Position numbers and translations under genes: made by a program | The notes under the pieces: model-generated | What the model was told of the DNA's origin: nothing | Database searches by the model: none | The model's input: the letters and a program-made list of their open reading frames with translations, nothing else | Part shown: in pieces, positions 54,891 to 63,599 of the stretch | Layout of the letters: each line of letters starts with the position of its first letter | Numbering within the stretch: the first letter of the stretch is position 1 | Assembly (NCBI GenBank): GCA_937931645.1 | Contig: CALHAR010000009.1 | Location: 154,626 to 218,625 of the forward strand | Reading direction: 5' to 3' | Origin: an uncultured Alphaproteobacteria bacterium | GTDB lineage: Bacteria > Pseudomonadota > Alphaproteobacteria > Micavibrionales > Micavibrionaceae | Length of the DNA stretch: 64,000 bases

Positions 54891-55238
54891 ATGAATGACA
54901 TTATAGCGTTTCCAAATGAAACAATCCGCAATGCGCTTTTAAATAGTAAGTTGCAGATATTTGAAGTTAAACAACTGGCGGAGTTAGAGGATAAATATAG
55001 AAAGCAGCTTAAACTTTCTCTTTGTGCTTATCGCTTGTGGCAAAAACAATATAGGGATGAAACCGATACTGTTGAGCTTCTCTACGGCCAATTAAAAGGG
55101 ATTATCCTACGTCAAAATGCGCAAAGTGCGGCTCGTGGCTATTGGATTATCCGTCAAGATTTTAGAGTTATTTTTAAAAACTATCTAAATCAAAATTCAA
55201 ACACTTATAACAATACAACCATAAAGAGAGTGGCTTAA
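54891..55238 (+). CDS. Unknown helical protein, 115 aa
   Basis: A 115-residue, mostly helical basic protein with a MNDIIAFPNETIRNALLNSK start and a central RKQLKLSLCAYRLWQKQYRDE helix. AAAGGGGAAAA precedes the ATG. It belongs to the cluster between rsmB and guaA, together with the pentapeptide and MarR-like genes. No family recognised. Confidence 0.65.
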   Translation: MNDIIAFPNETIRNALLNSKLQIFEVKQLAELEDKYRKQLKLSLCAYRLWQKQYRDETDTVELLYGQLKGIILRQNAQSAARGYWIIRQDFRVIFKNYLNQNSNTYNNTTIKRVA

Positions 55239-55280
55239 AGATAGAGCCTGACTTTTCAACATTTTTAAGGGGAAATAAAA

Positions 55281-55532
55281 ATGATTTTATATATAAAACT
55301 AGGGAAAGTGCGCGGTTTCAGCGTAGAAGTTAACCAAAAATTGGGAATAAAGCCTTTTTGTAACAAAAATAGTTTTTGTCACGAAACCGTTATTGATATA
55401 CCGTATGCTCAAATTATATACACCTCAGGACGATGGTGTCCTAAGAAAAGAGTACCAATAAGGAGTGCAGCTAATGTCAACAAAAAAACTAAACCGGGTT
55501 CAAGCAGTATTAAACGAATTAACCACTATTGA
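55281..55532 (+). CDS. Unknown basic Cys-containing protein, 83 aa (uncertain)
   Basis: An 83-residue frame starting at ATG with AGGGG upstream. It has four Cys residues (FCNKNSFCHE, WCPKKR) and a basic C-terminus. The last 59 nt overlap the MarR-like gene in another frame, so either this gene really extends into it or it is only a leader. Treat as tentative. Confidence 0.4.
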   Translation: MILYIKLGKVRGFSVEVNQKLGIKPFCNKNSFCHETVIDIPYAQIIYTSGRWCPKKRVPIRSAANVNKKTKPGSSSIKRINHY

Positions 55533-55797
55533 TTCGGAGTTCCCTCTACAATGGGCAATTGTTTTTCTATGTATTGCGCAAGATGAAGGATTATCTTTAA
55601 AAGACATTTCAGAAGAAACAGGTATATCAATGTCGGTGATGTCTCGTACTATTGGTGCGTTATCAAATTACCGCCGTATGGGAAAACCTTATGGTATTGT
55701 AACTGTTAAAATGGCGAAGGATGATCGTCGTAGAAAAGAATTATTTTTGAGTAAAAAAGGTAAACGCCTTATAGAAAAATTAGTGAAAGCTGTTTAG
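55474..55797 (+). CDS. MarR-like winged-helix regulator
   Basis: A 107-residue DNA-binding protein with a MarR-type winged helix: LSLKDISEETGISMSVMSRTIGALS forms the helix-turn-helix and RMGKPYGIVTVKMAKDDRRRKELFLSKKGKRL the wing and last helix. The DDRRRKEL pattern is typical of MarR. The ATG at 55474 has AAGGAG 8 nt upstream. It probably controls its own cluster, perhaps through the palindrome at 54059-54080. A terminator follows at 55823. Confidence 0.88.
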   Translation: MSTKKLNRVQAVLNELTTIDSEFPLQWAIVFLCIAQDEGLSLKDISEETGISMSVMSRTIGALSNYRRMGKPYGIVTVKMAKDDRRRKELFLSKKGKRLIEKLVKAV

Positions 55798-55822
55798 TTT
55801 TTATTTTTCAAATCTAGAATTA

Positions 55823-55854
55823 AAAAAAGCCGCTTTGAGATAAGTGGCTTTTTT
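55823..55854 (+). terminator. Terminator of the MarR cluster
   Basis: AAAAAGCCGCTT pairs with AAGTGGCTTTTT (one G-T wobble, 6-nt loop), with a T run on the plus strand. It can also serve the convergent outer-membrane gene in part. Confidence 0.8.
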
Positions 55855-55889
55855 GTTGTCTTAATTTAGAGGTATTTCATGACCTCGCT

Positions 55890-56978
55890 TTAAAATGATT
55901 TTGACCAACCAAGGGTAAAGGAATAATCTCGTTCTAACTGCGGACCATTTAAATCCTGATAGAAAGGGATGGTACCTTCAAGTGAGAAGCGGTGTCCTTG
56001 TAAAGGGCCGTTTGGAATAATGGTATTTAACCCTAAAGAGGTTGATAGGCGATCTCCACCATAATTATCAGGATCAGCAGTTTGAACGGGGGCAACGATT
56101 TCGCTATCTATCCCATCAATCGAGCCTTCTGATTCAGCCGTCATACGCGCAGAAATACTAACTGCAGGGTTAATGGAATAACTTCCCCATGTGGTGAATT
56201 GATGCTTGTTTCCTAAGCTATACCCTTCGCTATTACGGCCTGCACGTAAGGTGGCCATATATTGTGCCCCCCACCCATATTGGTTTTTCTGACCTGTATA
56301 GGTAATGCCTGGCATGAAATCAAAAGTTCCACTCCCTAATTGCATCGCATAAGGCAGTCGTATATTTGGTGTTGCACCATTGGGAGCCAACACTGTGTCG
56401 CTCTTGGTAATAGACCCTGTTGGTAAGCTTGTTATCGCATTGGCATGCAAGTGATGTGTGGCATCTTCATATAGACGAATAAGTCCACCAACGCGTGTGT
56501 CGCCGAGACCTCTTGAGCGTGTCGTAAAGCGTCCAAGCTCGTTTGTACCTGCCCCGCCTTGAAAAGTGATATGATCCATCTCACGGTCAAGGTACATACC
56601 CATCGCCATTAAAGTGATATTATCTGTTGGTGCGTACATTGCCCCCACCATGTGCATATCTGTCGTCATCTGTGTTGGAACAACGCGTAATGTTGGCGGT
56701 TGCCCCGGTGTACCAAAGAAACGGTTGGGAACAGTGGTCGCGATTGTTTCGGGACTGACGTTATTGGTGCCAATTTGACTGCCATCCATATCCATCCGCA
56801 TGAAACGGTAAGAAACCATCCATTCGCCTGTTTTATGCATGTGTTCGCCCATGACGCCAATAGGCGCGTGGCTATCGGCACGCAATTGGTTTGTGTGTGT
56901 TAAAGAATCAGCGTGTGCATGAGTTGACCAAGCTAAAAGTGAGCCAGCGACTGCGCCAGCGAGTAGTAATTTTTTCAT
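55890..56978 (-). CDS. Outer-membrane beta-barrel protein, possibly metal-related
   Basis: A 362-residue exported protein with signal peptide ending HAHADS and a mature part of alternating beta strands ending in Phe (SFTLGWSKSF), the outer-membrane signature. The N-terminal DSHAPIGVMGEHMHKTGEWMVSYRFMRM is rich in Met and His, as is TTDMHMVGAMY, suggesting copper or other soft-metal contact. It resembles uncharacterised transporter-like barrels of the phenol-degradation MetA type. It is 49 nt after the DUF2946-like gene on the same strand. Confidence 0.8.
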   Translation of the reverse strand: MKKLLLAGAVAGSLLAWSTHAHADSLTHTNQLRADSHAPIGVMGEHMHKTGEWMVSYRFMRMDMDGSQIGTNNVSPETIATTVPNRFFGTPGQPPTLRVVPTQMTTDMHMVGAMYAPTDNITLMAMGMYLDREMDHITFQGGAGTNELGRFTTRSRGLGDTRVGGLIRLYEDATHHLHANAITSLPTGSITKSDTVLAPNGATPNIRLPYAMQLGSGTFDFMPGITYTGQKNQYGWGAQYMATLRAGRNSEGYSLGNKHQFTTWGSYSINPAVSISARMTAESEGSIDGIDSEIVAPVQTADPDNYGGDRLSTSLGLNTIIPNGPLQGHRFSLEGTIPFYQDLNGPQLERDYSFTLGWSKSF

Positions 56979-57027
56979 TATTTTTGAACCTTGTTTTATA
57001 TATTTAAATTTTTAGTATTTTTGAATA

Positions 57028-57384
57028 TCAAACAAGAGAAGGGGAACCACGGGGTTGCTCGTGTGACGTCAGGCGTGTCTGTACATTAACCTCATATAGA
57101 GCGTATTGGAGTTTTAAGGCGTAAGCCTGCAACTTTGTTAGAGGGGTTACGTTGGGTATAATGCTTGTCAAATGCGCGTTGGCAAAACAAAATTGGCATT
57201 GATCGGCTATATCATGGTCTGGCGTATTGGGCTCTTGATCGTTCGCTACAATACGGGATTCATAACCGTCTGCGGTGCAAATCTCAATAACGCTATAGGC
57301 CCCATTCCACGCAAAACCGCAGGCTGGCGCGATAATGCTTAGCAAAAATACAGTTAATGTTAGAATGTGAAGTGTGTGTCGCAT
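57028..57384 (-). CDS. DUF2946-like exported small protein
   Basis: A 118-residue protein with an N-terminal signal or anchor (about 5-24). The [14 protein letters not shown] segment, then the [11 protein letters not shown]ys motif and a final PRGSP, follow the DUF2946 pattern. These proteins are often next to copper-responsive TonB receptors and oxidases. The ATG at 57384 with GAAGGG is preferred over a TTG at 57396. It is divergent from guaA and cotranscribed with the barrel gene. Confidence 0.8.
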   Translation of the reverse strand: MRHTLHILTLTVFLLSIIAPACGFAWNGAYSVIEICTADGYESRIVANDQEPNTPDHDIADQCQFCFANAHLTSIIPNVTPLTKLQAYALKLQYALYEVNVQTRLTSHEQPRGSPSLV

Positions 57385-57459
57385 CTTGCCCTTCAAATAA
57401 CGTTAACTATTTGCCGTATTTTGACTTGCCATGCAAGGGGGAAATCATTAAATAAATCT

Positions 57460-59079
57460 ATGGAACATAACGCACAAAAAACAATCACTCCCGAAATTTC
57501 AACAAATCATGAGCATATCCTTATTTTGGACTTTGGCTCTCAGGTAACGCAGCTTATCGCGCGACGTTTGCGTGAAAGTGGCGTTTATTGCGAAATATGG
57601 CCGTTTAACCAAGCCGATGAATCCAAGATTAAGGCTTATGACCCCAAAGGGATCATTTTATCCGGTGGCCCGTGTAGTGTGTTGGACGCAGACAGCCCGC
57701 GTGTCCCTGAGAGTGTTTTTACCATGGGTGTTCCTGTTTTGGGTATTTGCTATGGTCAGCAAGTCATGGTGCATCAACTGGGCGGTGTGGTTGAAGGTGA
57801 AGAAGATAAAACAGGTGGTAGTCGTGAGTTTGGTCGCGCACAAGTGACTATTTCTGGCGCTTCTGCGCTGGTTGAAGGGGAGTGGAGCGATAGCGAGCAA
57901 CAAGTTTGGATGAGCCACGGCGACCATGTCGCAAAATTGCCCGATGGATTTAAAGTTGTTGGTACATCTGCGGGCGCGCCTTATGCGATGATTGCGAATG
58001 AGGAAAAGAATTTCTATGGCGTTCAGTTCCATCCAGAGGTGGTGCATACCCCCAATGGGGCAGAGCTATATCGTAATTTCACGCATAATATATGTGGTTG
58101 TTCAGGGGATTGGACAATGGCATCTTTCCGTGAGGAGGCGATTGAAAAAATCCGCGAGCAAGTTGGCGATGCCAAGGTTGTTTGTGGCTTGTCTGGCGGT
58201 GTCGATAGCTCCGTTACGGCGGTTTTATTACATGAAGCGATTGGTGATCAACTTACCTGTATCTATGTCGACACAGGCATGATGCGTATGGGCGAGAGCG
58301 AGCAAGTGGTTGAGCTGTTCCGCGGGTCTTATAATATTCCCCTTATCCATGAAAGTTGCGAAGATTTATTCTTGGGCAAGCTGGACGGTGTGAGTGACCC
58401 TGAAACCAAGCGTAAAATCATTGGCGGTACATTTATTGATGTCTTTGATGATTGTGCAACCCGTATTGGTGGTGCCCAAGGAGATGTGGAGTTTTTGGCG
58501 CAGGGAACATTATACCCTGATGTGATTGAAAGTGTATCTTTCACGGGTGGGCCATCGGTGACGATTAAATCCCACCATAATGTGGGTGGTTTGCCTGAAC
58601 GTATGAATATGAAATTGGTCGAACCCTTGCGTGAGTTATTTAAAGACGAAGTCCGCGCGCTGGGGCGGGAACTGGGTATGCCTGAAGACTTTATCCGCCG
58701 TCACCCTTTCCCGGGGCCGGGTCTGGCGATCCGCATGCCGGGTGAGATTACCCCAGAAAAACTGGATATCTTGCGTCAAGCGGATGCGGTTTATATTGAT
58801 GAAATTAAAAAAGCGGGTCTGTATGATGAAATTTGGCAGGCTTTTGCTGTGTTGCTTCCTGTGCGTTCCGTCGGGGTTATGGGCGATGGTAGAACCTACG
58901 AATATGTTTGCGCCATTCGCGCTGTCACCTCAACCGACGGTATGACCGCCGATTATTACCCCTTCGAGCATGAGTTCTTAGGCCGCGTCATGACCCGTAT
59001 GATTAATGAGGTTAAAGGTATCAACCGCGTGGTGTATGATATTACGAGTAAACCACCAGGGACGATTGAGTGGGAGTAG
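57460..59079 (+). CDS. guaA: GMP synthase (glutamine-hydrolysing)
   Basis: GuaA converts XMP to GMP with glutamine and ATP. The class I glutaminase domain (about 18-205) has the nucleophile in VLGICYGQQ and the His/Glu pair in [10 protein letters not shown]. The ATP pyrophosphatase P-loop is [10 protein letters not shown] near residue 240, and the XMP-binding C-terminal dimer domain ends in PPGTIEWE. Length 539 is normal. The ATG at 57460 gives the family N-terminus; the open frame upstream is not conserved. Confidence 0.97.
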   Translation: MEHNAQKTITPEISTNHEHILILDFGSQVTQLIARRLRESGVYCEIWPFNQADESKIKAYDPKGIILSGGPCSVLDADSPRVPESVFTMGVPVLGICYGQQVMVHQLGGVVEGEEDKTGGSREFGRAQVTISGASALVEGEWSDSEQQVWMSHGDHVAKLPDGFKVVGTSAGAPYAMIANEEKNFYGVQFHPEVVHTPNGAELYRNFTHNICGCSGDWTMASFREEAIEKIREQVGDAKVVCGLSGGVDSSVTAVLLHEAIGDQLTCIYVDTGMMRMGESEQVVELFRGSYNIPLIHESCEDLFLGKLDGVSDPETKRKIIGGTFIDVFDDCATRIGGAQGDVEFLAQGTLYPDVIESVSFTGGPSVTIKSHHNVGGLPERMNMKLVEPLRELFKDEVRALGRELGMPEDFIRRHPFPGPGLAIRMPGEITPEKLDILRQADAVYIDEIKKAGLYDEIWQAFAVLLPVRSVGVMGDGRTYEYVCAIRAVTSTDGMTADYYPFEHEFLGRVMTRMINEVKGINRVVYDITSKPPGTIEWE

Positions 59080-59082
59080 TAG

Positions 59083-59364
59083 ATGTTTACTATACCGATA
59101 GAAGAAAGAACTCTCTTTTTTGCTTTTGCAGAACATATGGATACGAATTTTCACTATCATTTGGCTGTTAAAATTCGAAGAAAACATCAGAACAATTTCG
59201 ATAAAGTGGTTCACTATTGTTGGAACACAGTTGTTTAAAGTGGCGGTACCGAAACAATTGCAGCTCATTCTGATGGGTTTCTCCCATATATTTTGAAAGG
59301 GCTTTATAAGACTAAAAATTATGAAACCTTTAGGGTCAGTAGGGAGTTTATGCCGCAAAAATAG
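59083..59364 (+). pseudogene. Broken small gene after guaA (in-frame stop)
   Basis: Starting 3 nt after guaA, an ATG frame of 51 codons (MFTIPIEERTLFFAFAEHMD...) ends in TAA at 59236-59238. The same frame then continues open for another 41 codons (SGGTETIAAHSDGFLPY...) to a TAG at 59362. The joined product would be about 92 residues plus the stop. This looks like a gene inactivated by a nonsense change; stop readthrough is a less likely reading. No family recognised. The rest of 59365-59538 shows nothing I can support. Confidence 0.4.
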
Positions 59365-59538
59365 TAGAATATTTAAAGGGGGGGTAGGATGCTCCACCAT
59401 TCCTTTATGTTCTATGATTATATCTTTATGAATGCTTTTTCTATTGGGTTAGGAAATGGCAATTTATTTTTAAGTATTGTTTAAAGGGATTTAGAGGTTA
59501 AAATACGTATCCACAGTACATTATTAAGGAGCGTATTT

Positions 59539-59916
59539 ATGAAATATAAGAATATTAAAGCAATGGCTCATAATTTTGCTCATTCGTTTTTGAGTTATAT
59601 GAATTATGTTGATGAGGGCTATGTTGTAAACGACATTTTGGATTATGTTCGTCAAAAGAAACCGAATGAAAGTGGAGTAGTGCAATTTTTTCCTATTGAT
59701 AAAGATAAGGATGCTGTTTTTAGCAATAGAGTTAGAAAGTCTTTAAGCTATTATAGGGAACATTTCCCAAAACACTGTGAGTCCCATAAAGTAGATTTGA
59801 GTGCTATTAAATCTATAGATGTTCAGATTGTTAAGAATTCATCTCATCAGATATTAGGCTATGTAAGAACCACAGATGATAATGGTAAAGATTATGAGCA
59901 ATACGTTAGTTTCTAA
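59539..59916 (+). CDS. Unknown protein, 125 aa
   Basis: A 125-residue soluble protein with AAGGAG 8 nt before the ATG. The sequence has an N-terminal helical part (NIKAMAHNFAHSFLSYMNYVDEGYV) and a C-terminal beta part (IDVQIVKNSSHQILGYVRTTDDNGKDY). After its TAA the same frame stays open for a further 37 codons to 60030, so the gene may once have been longer. It does not resemble a family known to me. Confidence 0.6.
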   Translation: MKYKNIKAMAHNFAHSFLSYMNYVDEGYVVNDILDYVRQKKPNESGVVQFFPIDKDKDAVFSNRVRKSLSYYREHFPKHCESHKVDLSAIKSIDVQIVKNSSHQILGYVRTTDDNGKDYEQYVSF

Positions 59917-60098
59917 ACGTTTACGATCAAAGTTTTAAAAAACTGTTACGGAGCTACCGTCTCAATTGCGGAGGTTGGAAGAGAACTTTGTGAGGATTTG
60001 AAATACTCATCTATTCAATCTAAAAATTAACAGCTAATATGTGTAGGTAATTCACTGCATGATTTAAGGCTGGAATCAGAATAAAGAAAGAACAAAAA

Positions 60099-60290
60099 AT
60101 GACGGATTTTAATAGAATTAAGAAAATGTTGAATGGGTCAACGACAATGCCACAAGGGACAGCGATGGGAACGCCGAGTGCGACTTCAGGCAATGTTCAT
60201 TACCATGATGGGGTGCCATGCACGCATGACCATAGTGAGCATGTCCATGACGAAAACTGCAATCATGAGCATGCGCACGATAATAAATAA
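60099..60290 (+). CDS. His-rich small metal-binding peptide
   Basis: A 63-residue protein whose last 30 residues are His- and acid-rich with two Cys: VHYHDGVPCTHDHSEHVH and then CNHEHAHDNK. It should bind Zn, Ni or Cu. The first half is Gly/Thr-rich and probably flexible. Its stop overlaps the start of the acyltransferase gene (TAATG), so they are translated together. Confidence 0.72.
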   Translation: MTDFNRIKKMLNGSTTMPQGTAMGTPSATSGNVHYHDGVPCTHDHSEHVHDENCNHEHAHDNK

Positions 60291-62104
60291 TGGAATTTCG
60301 TAAAGATATTCAGATATTAAGGGGCCTTGCGGTCCTTTTTGTCGTTTTATACCATTTACAAGTTCCGTTTTTTAAAAATGGGTATTTAGGGGTTGATATT
60401 TTTTTTGTGATTAGCGGTTTTCTAATGGCAAAATTATATAATCGCGGTTCTATCACTGATTTTTATAAAAGACGGATAAACCGTTTATTACCCGCCTATA
60501 CGGCGACTGTTATCGCCACGCTTATTGTTGGTTGTTTTGTTTTAATACCGACTGACTTTATACAGCTTTTTAAGCAATCCGTTTCCAGTGCGGTTTTTTC
60601 GAGCAATTTATATTTCTGGAATCAAAATAGTTATTTTAGCTCTTCAGAATTTAATCCGCTTTTAAATTTATGGTCGCTGGCCGTAGAGGTACAATTTTAT
60701 CTGATTGTCCCATTTTTATATCCTATCTTGCGTCGGCGCGCATGGCTGACCTTGGTTGTGATTATTTTAAGTTTTGCGGCGTGCGTTGCTGTGCAGAGTG
60801 TGTCGCCTAAAACCTCATTCTTTCTAACGCCCTTTAGGATTTGGGAGTTTTTAATGGGGGCGTTCGTGGCCTGGTCTTTTAGTTATCACAACATAAAAAC
60901 AATCTATGGTGAGTTTTTGCGTGCTGGGTTGATCGTTACCCTTATTGGTTTTCTTTGTTTTGTAGCGTTAGACCCTAATGGACGTTCTATATGGTCTGGT
61001 CACCCTAGTTTAGCCGCGTTTTTTGTTTGTCTTTTAACAGCGGGTATTATAGCTGTTGGCTTGCCTCGATTATTTGAAGAAAATATATTGGGTACGGCCT
61101 TGGCAAAAATAGGTGATTACTCTTACTCAATATACCTCATACATTTTCCGTTGATTGTTATGCTAAATTATCAGGAGTTTGGCGGCACTATTTTGTCTTT
61201 TGACAGTCAAGCTATGTTAGCCATCGCGATTATTTGCACGGCCTTGCTTTCTTATTTATCTTATCATTATATTGAAGATAAGGGACGCGCTGTCTTTAAT
61301 AGTAATAAGAAATATATTGCGCTATTAATATCTATTTTTATTGTGTGCTTAGCCACTTATGCCATCAATTTAAAAGGTTTTAGTGACCGTGAAAATAATA
61401 TTTTCTCGGCTTTTACAGATAGAAGCCCGTATCGATGCGGTAAAATATTTAGAATTTTAAATCCATTAAGCGATATTTGCTCTATTGGTGAAAAAAGCCA
61501 TGAAGATGCTATTCTTCTTGTTGGTGATAGTCATGCCGATTCTATTAAAACGGTATTGGCGAAAGCGGCGAATACAAATAAGAAGCGTGTTTTCTTTTAT
61601 GTAGATAATGAGCCTTTGGTGAATAAAGAGATTTTATCCGATAAAATCATTCAAGATGCTCAGTCTCTCAAGGTACAAGCTATTCTTCTTCATTTTAGTA
61701 ATAAATATAAAAAGTCTGGTTTTGCTCAAGAGGTTCTACATATCGCCAAGAAAGCGGACGAACTAGGGCTTAAAGTGGTAATTATTGCTCCTGTCCCTAC
61801 TTATAGCTCGTCGGTTCCTAAGACCATGTATTATAAGAAAGATCAGGAAAGTGGCGGTACATTTGTGATTGATAGAAAGATGCATAAGGAGAAAATATCT
61901 GATTTTACGGCTTTATCGAAGACTCTAGAGAGGCATGGCGTGTCCATTATTGACCCTGCTTCTATATTTTGCCTGAAACAAGAGGCCTGTTTTTACGCTG
62001 ATCAGCAAGGAAAACCATTCTATTTTGATGCATCACATTTAACGTTAACGGGTTCAGGTTTGTTACAAGATTTATTTTTTCAGAAAATCAAAGAAATTTT
62101 TTGA
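60290..62104 (+). CDS. OafA-type membrane O-acyltransferase with SGNH domain
   Basis: A 604-residue protein. The acyltransferase-3 domain (about 1-340) has roughly ten membrane segments, the catalytic-type His22 in VLYHLQ, and GYLGVDIFFVISGFLM. The C-terminal part is a periplasmic SGNH hydrolase-like domain with VGDSHADS (about 410-418) and DASHLT near residue 580. Proteins of this plan acetylate LPS O-antigen, peptidoglycan or exopolysaccharide. It is translationally coupled to the His-rich peptide. Confidence 0.92.
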   Translation: MEFRKDIQILRGLAVLFVVLYHLQVPFFKNGYLGVDIFFVISGFLMAKLYNRGSITDFYKRRINRLLPAYTATVIATLIVGCFVLIPTDFIQLFKQSVSSAVFSSNLYFWNQNSYFSSSEFNPLLNLWSLAVEVQFYLIVPFLYPILRRRAWLTLVVIILSFAACVAVQSVSPKTSFFLTPFRIWEFLMGAFVAWSFSYHNIKTIYGEFLRAGLIVTLIGFLCFVALDPNGRSIWSGHPSLAAFFVCLLTAGIIAVGLPRLFEENILGTALAKIGDYSYSIYLIHFPLIVMLNYQEFGGTILSFDSQAMLAIAIICTALLSYLSYHYIEDKGRAVFNSNKKYIALLISIFIVCLATYAINLKGFSDRENNIFSAFTDRSPYRCGKIFRILNPLSDICSIGEKSHEDAILLVGDSHADSIKTVLAKAANTNKKRVFFYVDNEPLVNKEILSDKIIQDAQSLKVQAILLHFSNKYKKSGFAQEVLHIAKKADELGLKVVIIAPVPTYSSSVPKTMYYKKDQESGGTFVIDRKMHKEKISDFTALSKTLERHGVSIIDPASIFCLKQEACFYADQQGKPFYFDASHLTLTGSGLLQDLFFQKIKEIF

Positions 62105-62113
62105 TAGGGTTTA

Positions 62114-63340
62114 TTATAATTCACTGCCGCAACAAAATCCGCTTGCCCATGCCCATTGAAAATTATGCCCACCAAGGTGGCCTGTAACATCTAAAACTTC
62201 ACCAATAAAATAAAGACCTTGTTGTTTTTTACTTTCAAAAGTTTTGTTATCAATGTCATTGGTGTTGATACCGCCGCGTGTGACTTCGGCTTTTCTATAT
62301 CCTTCTGTACCGTTTGGTTTAATGCTCCAAGCTTGAATATTATCAATCAGGATTTGTAATTTTTTATCAGAGTAATCAGCAATATTTTTCTGCTTGTCAT
62401 TTTCATCCATCACACGGTCAAATAACGCATCGACAAAACGGGCAGGTAAATATCGGGTAAGAATTTTAGGAAGTTTCATTTTAGGATTTTCTGATTTCAC
62501 CTGTTTTAATGCGGCCATTAAATCAATATCAGGCAGTAAATTAATCTCTAATATCTCACCTGCGTTCCAATAAGAGGAGATTTGTAAAATGGCGGGGCCG
62601 CTTAAACCACGGTGCGTAAATAGTAAATCATCCTTAAATTGAGTCGTTTTTTGATTCGTTTTATTGCGAATCAAAACCGAATCAATAGAGACGCCAGACA
62701 GGTTTTTTGTGAAATTTAGGGTATCATCGGTAAAAGTTAATGGTACGAGCGCGGGTTCAGGCGTGATGATTTCATGCCCAAATTGACGGGCAATGCGATA
62801 CCCAAAATCGGACGCTCCCATCTTGGGTATTGAGGGTCCTCCCGTGGCAATAACGACCTTATCAAATTCATAGTTTTTACCCTTGATAGTGAGGGTCATT
62901 TTTGGGTCACTTTGATTCACTTCATCAATGGCCGTATTGAGGTAAAATTGCACATTATTACTCTGACATTCATGAATAAGCATGTCGATTATCTCTTGTG
63001 ATCGCCCATCGCAAAAAAGCTGTCCTGTTTTTCTCTCTGGGTGTTTTTCATGGTAGGAAATTTGATGATTTTCTACCAATGAGATAAAGTTTTCTGCGGG
63101 ATAGCGGCTTAAAGGTGATTTACAAAAATGTTTATTATTTGAGATAAAGTTTTCATGAGTGCAATCTTTGTTTGTAAAGTTACAACGTCCTCCACCAGAA
63201 ATTCGGATTTTCTCACCTGCTTTTTCGGCATGATCGTAAAGACTGACGTCATGTCCTTTTTTACTTGCTTCAATGGCGCACATTAACCCCGCCGCGCCAG
63301 CACCAATAATTGCGATTTTTAAGGTGTTATTTTTGGGCAT
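62114..63340 (-). CDS. HI0933/YhiN-type FAD-dependent oxidoreductase
   Basis: A 408-residue flavoprotein of the HI0933/BaiN-like family. The FAD Rossmann motif IIGAGAAGLMCAIEASKKGHDV is at about residues 10-31. ISGGGRCNFTN, VIATGGPSIPKMGASDFGY, the central LLFTHRGLSGPAILQIS and the C-terminal GLYFIGEVLDVTGHLGGHNFQWAWASG are all family hallmarks. The reaction is not established in most bacteria. It is convergent with the acyltransferase gene. Confidence 0.95.
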   Translation of the reverse strand: MPKNNTLKIAIIGAGAAGLMCAIEASKKGHDVSLYDHAEKAGEKIRISGGGRCNFTNKDCTHENFISNNKHFCKSPLSRYPAENFISLVENHQISYHEKHPERKTGQLFCDGRSQEIIDMLIHECQSNNVQFYLNTAIDEVNQSDPKMTLTIKGKNYEFDKVVIATGGPSIPKMGASDFGYRIARQFGHEIITPEPALVPLTFTDDTLNFTKNLSGVSIDSVLIRNKTNQKTTQFKDDLLFTHRGLSGPAILQISSYWNAGEILEINLLPDIDLMAALKQVKSENPKMKLPKILTRYLPARFVDALFDRVMDENDKQKNIADYSDKKLQILIDNIQAWSIKPNGTEGYRKAEVTRGGINTNDIDNKTFESKKQQGLYFIGEVLDVTGHLGGHNFQWAWASGFCCGSEL

Positions 63341-63599
63341 AGTATGGACTTTTTAAATTGAAATAAATATCGAGAATAGTTGTAAATATTTTTGGAGGTA
63401 AGTTTAATTTTTATGGTGTTGTATAGCATTGATTTTTACAAAACGAAAAATATTGAAAATAAGTTTAAATGTTTTCATTTTTATTATATAATCCTCTCCA
63501 AGAGTATTAATGAATTAGTAACACTTTCTGAATACACTTTACACTTATCGTTCGATAAACTTTTCAAGTATTAAATTTAATAACTAATGGAGATATACT

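Noticed and set aside
57367..57459. 31-codon N-terminal extension of guaA
   Set aside because: It is not like any GuaA N-terminus, overlaps the divergent DUF2946-like gene, and the ATG at 57460 gives the normal protein.
59389..59484. 31-codon frame behind a G-rich ribosome-like site after guaA
   Set aside because: Too short and in a decayed region; nothing supports it beyond the G-run.
63392..63574. 60-codon frame, or a shorter one from ATG 63413 behind GGAGGT
   Set aside because: Spacing from GGAGGT to the ATG is 13 nt, the composition is Phe/Tyr/Ile-rich noise, and no family is apparent.
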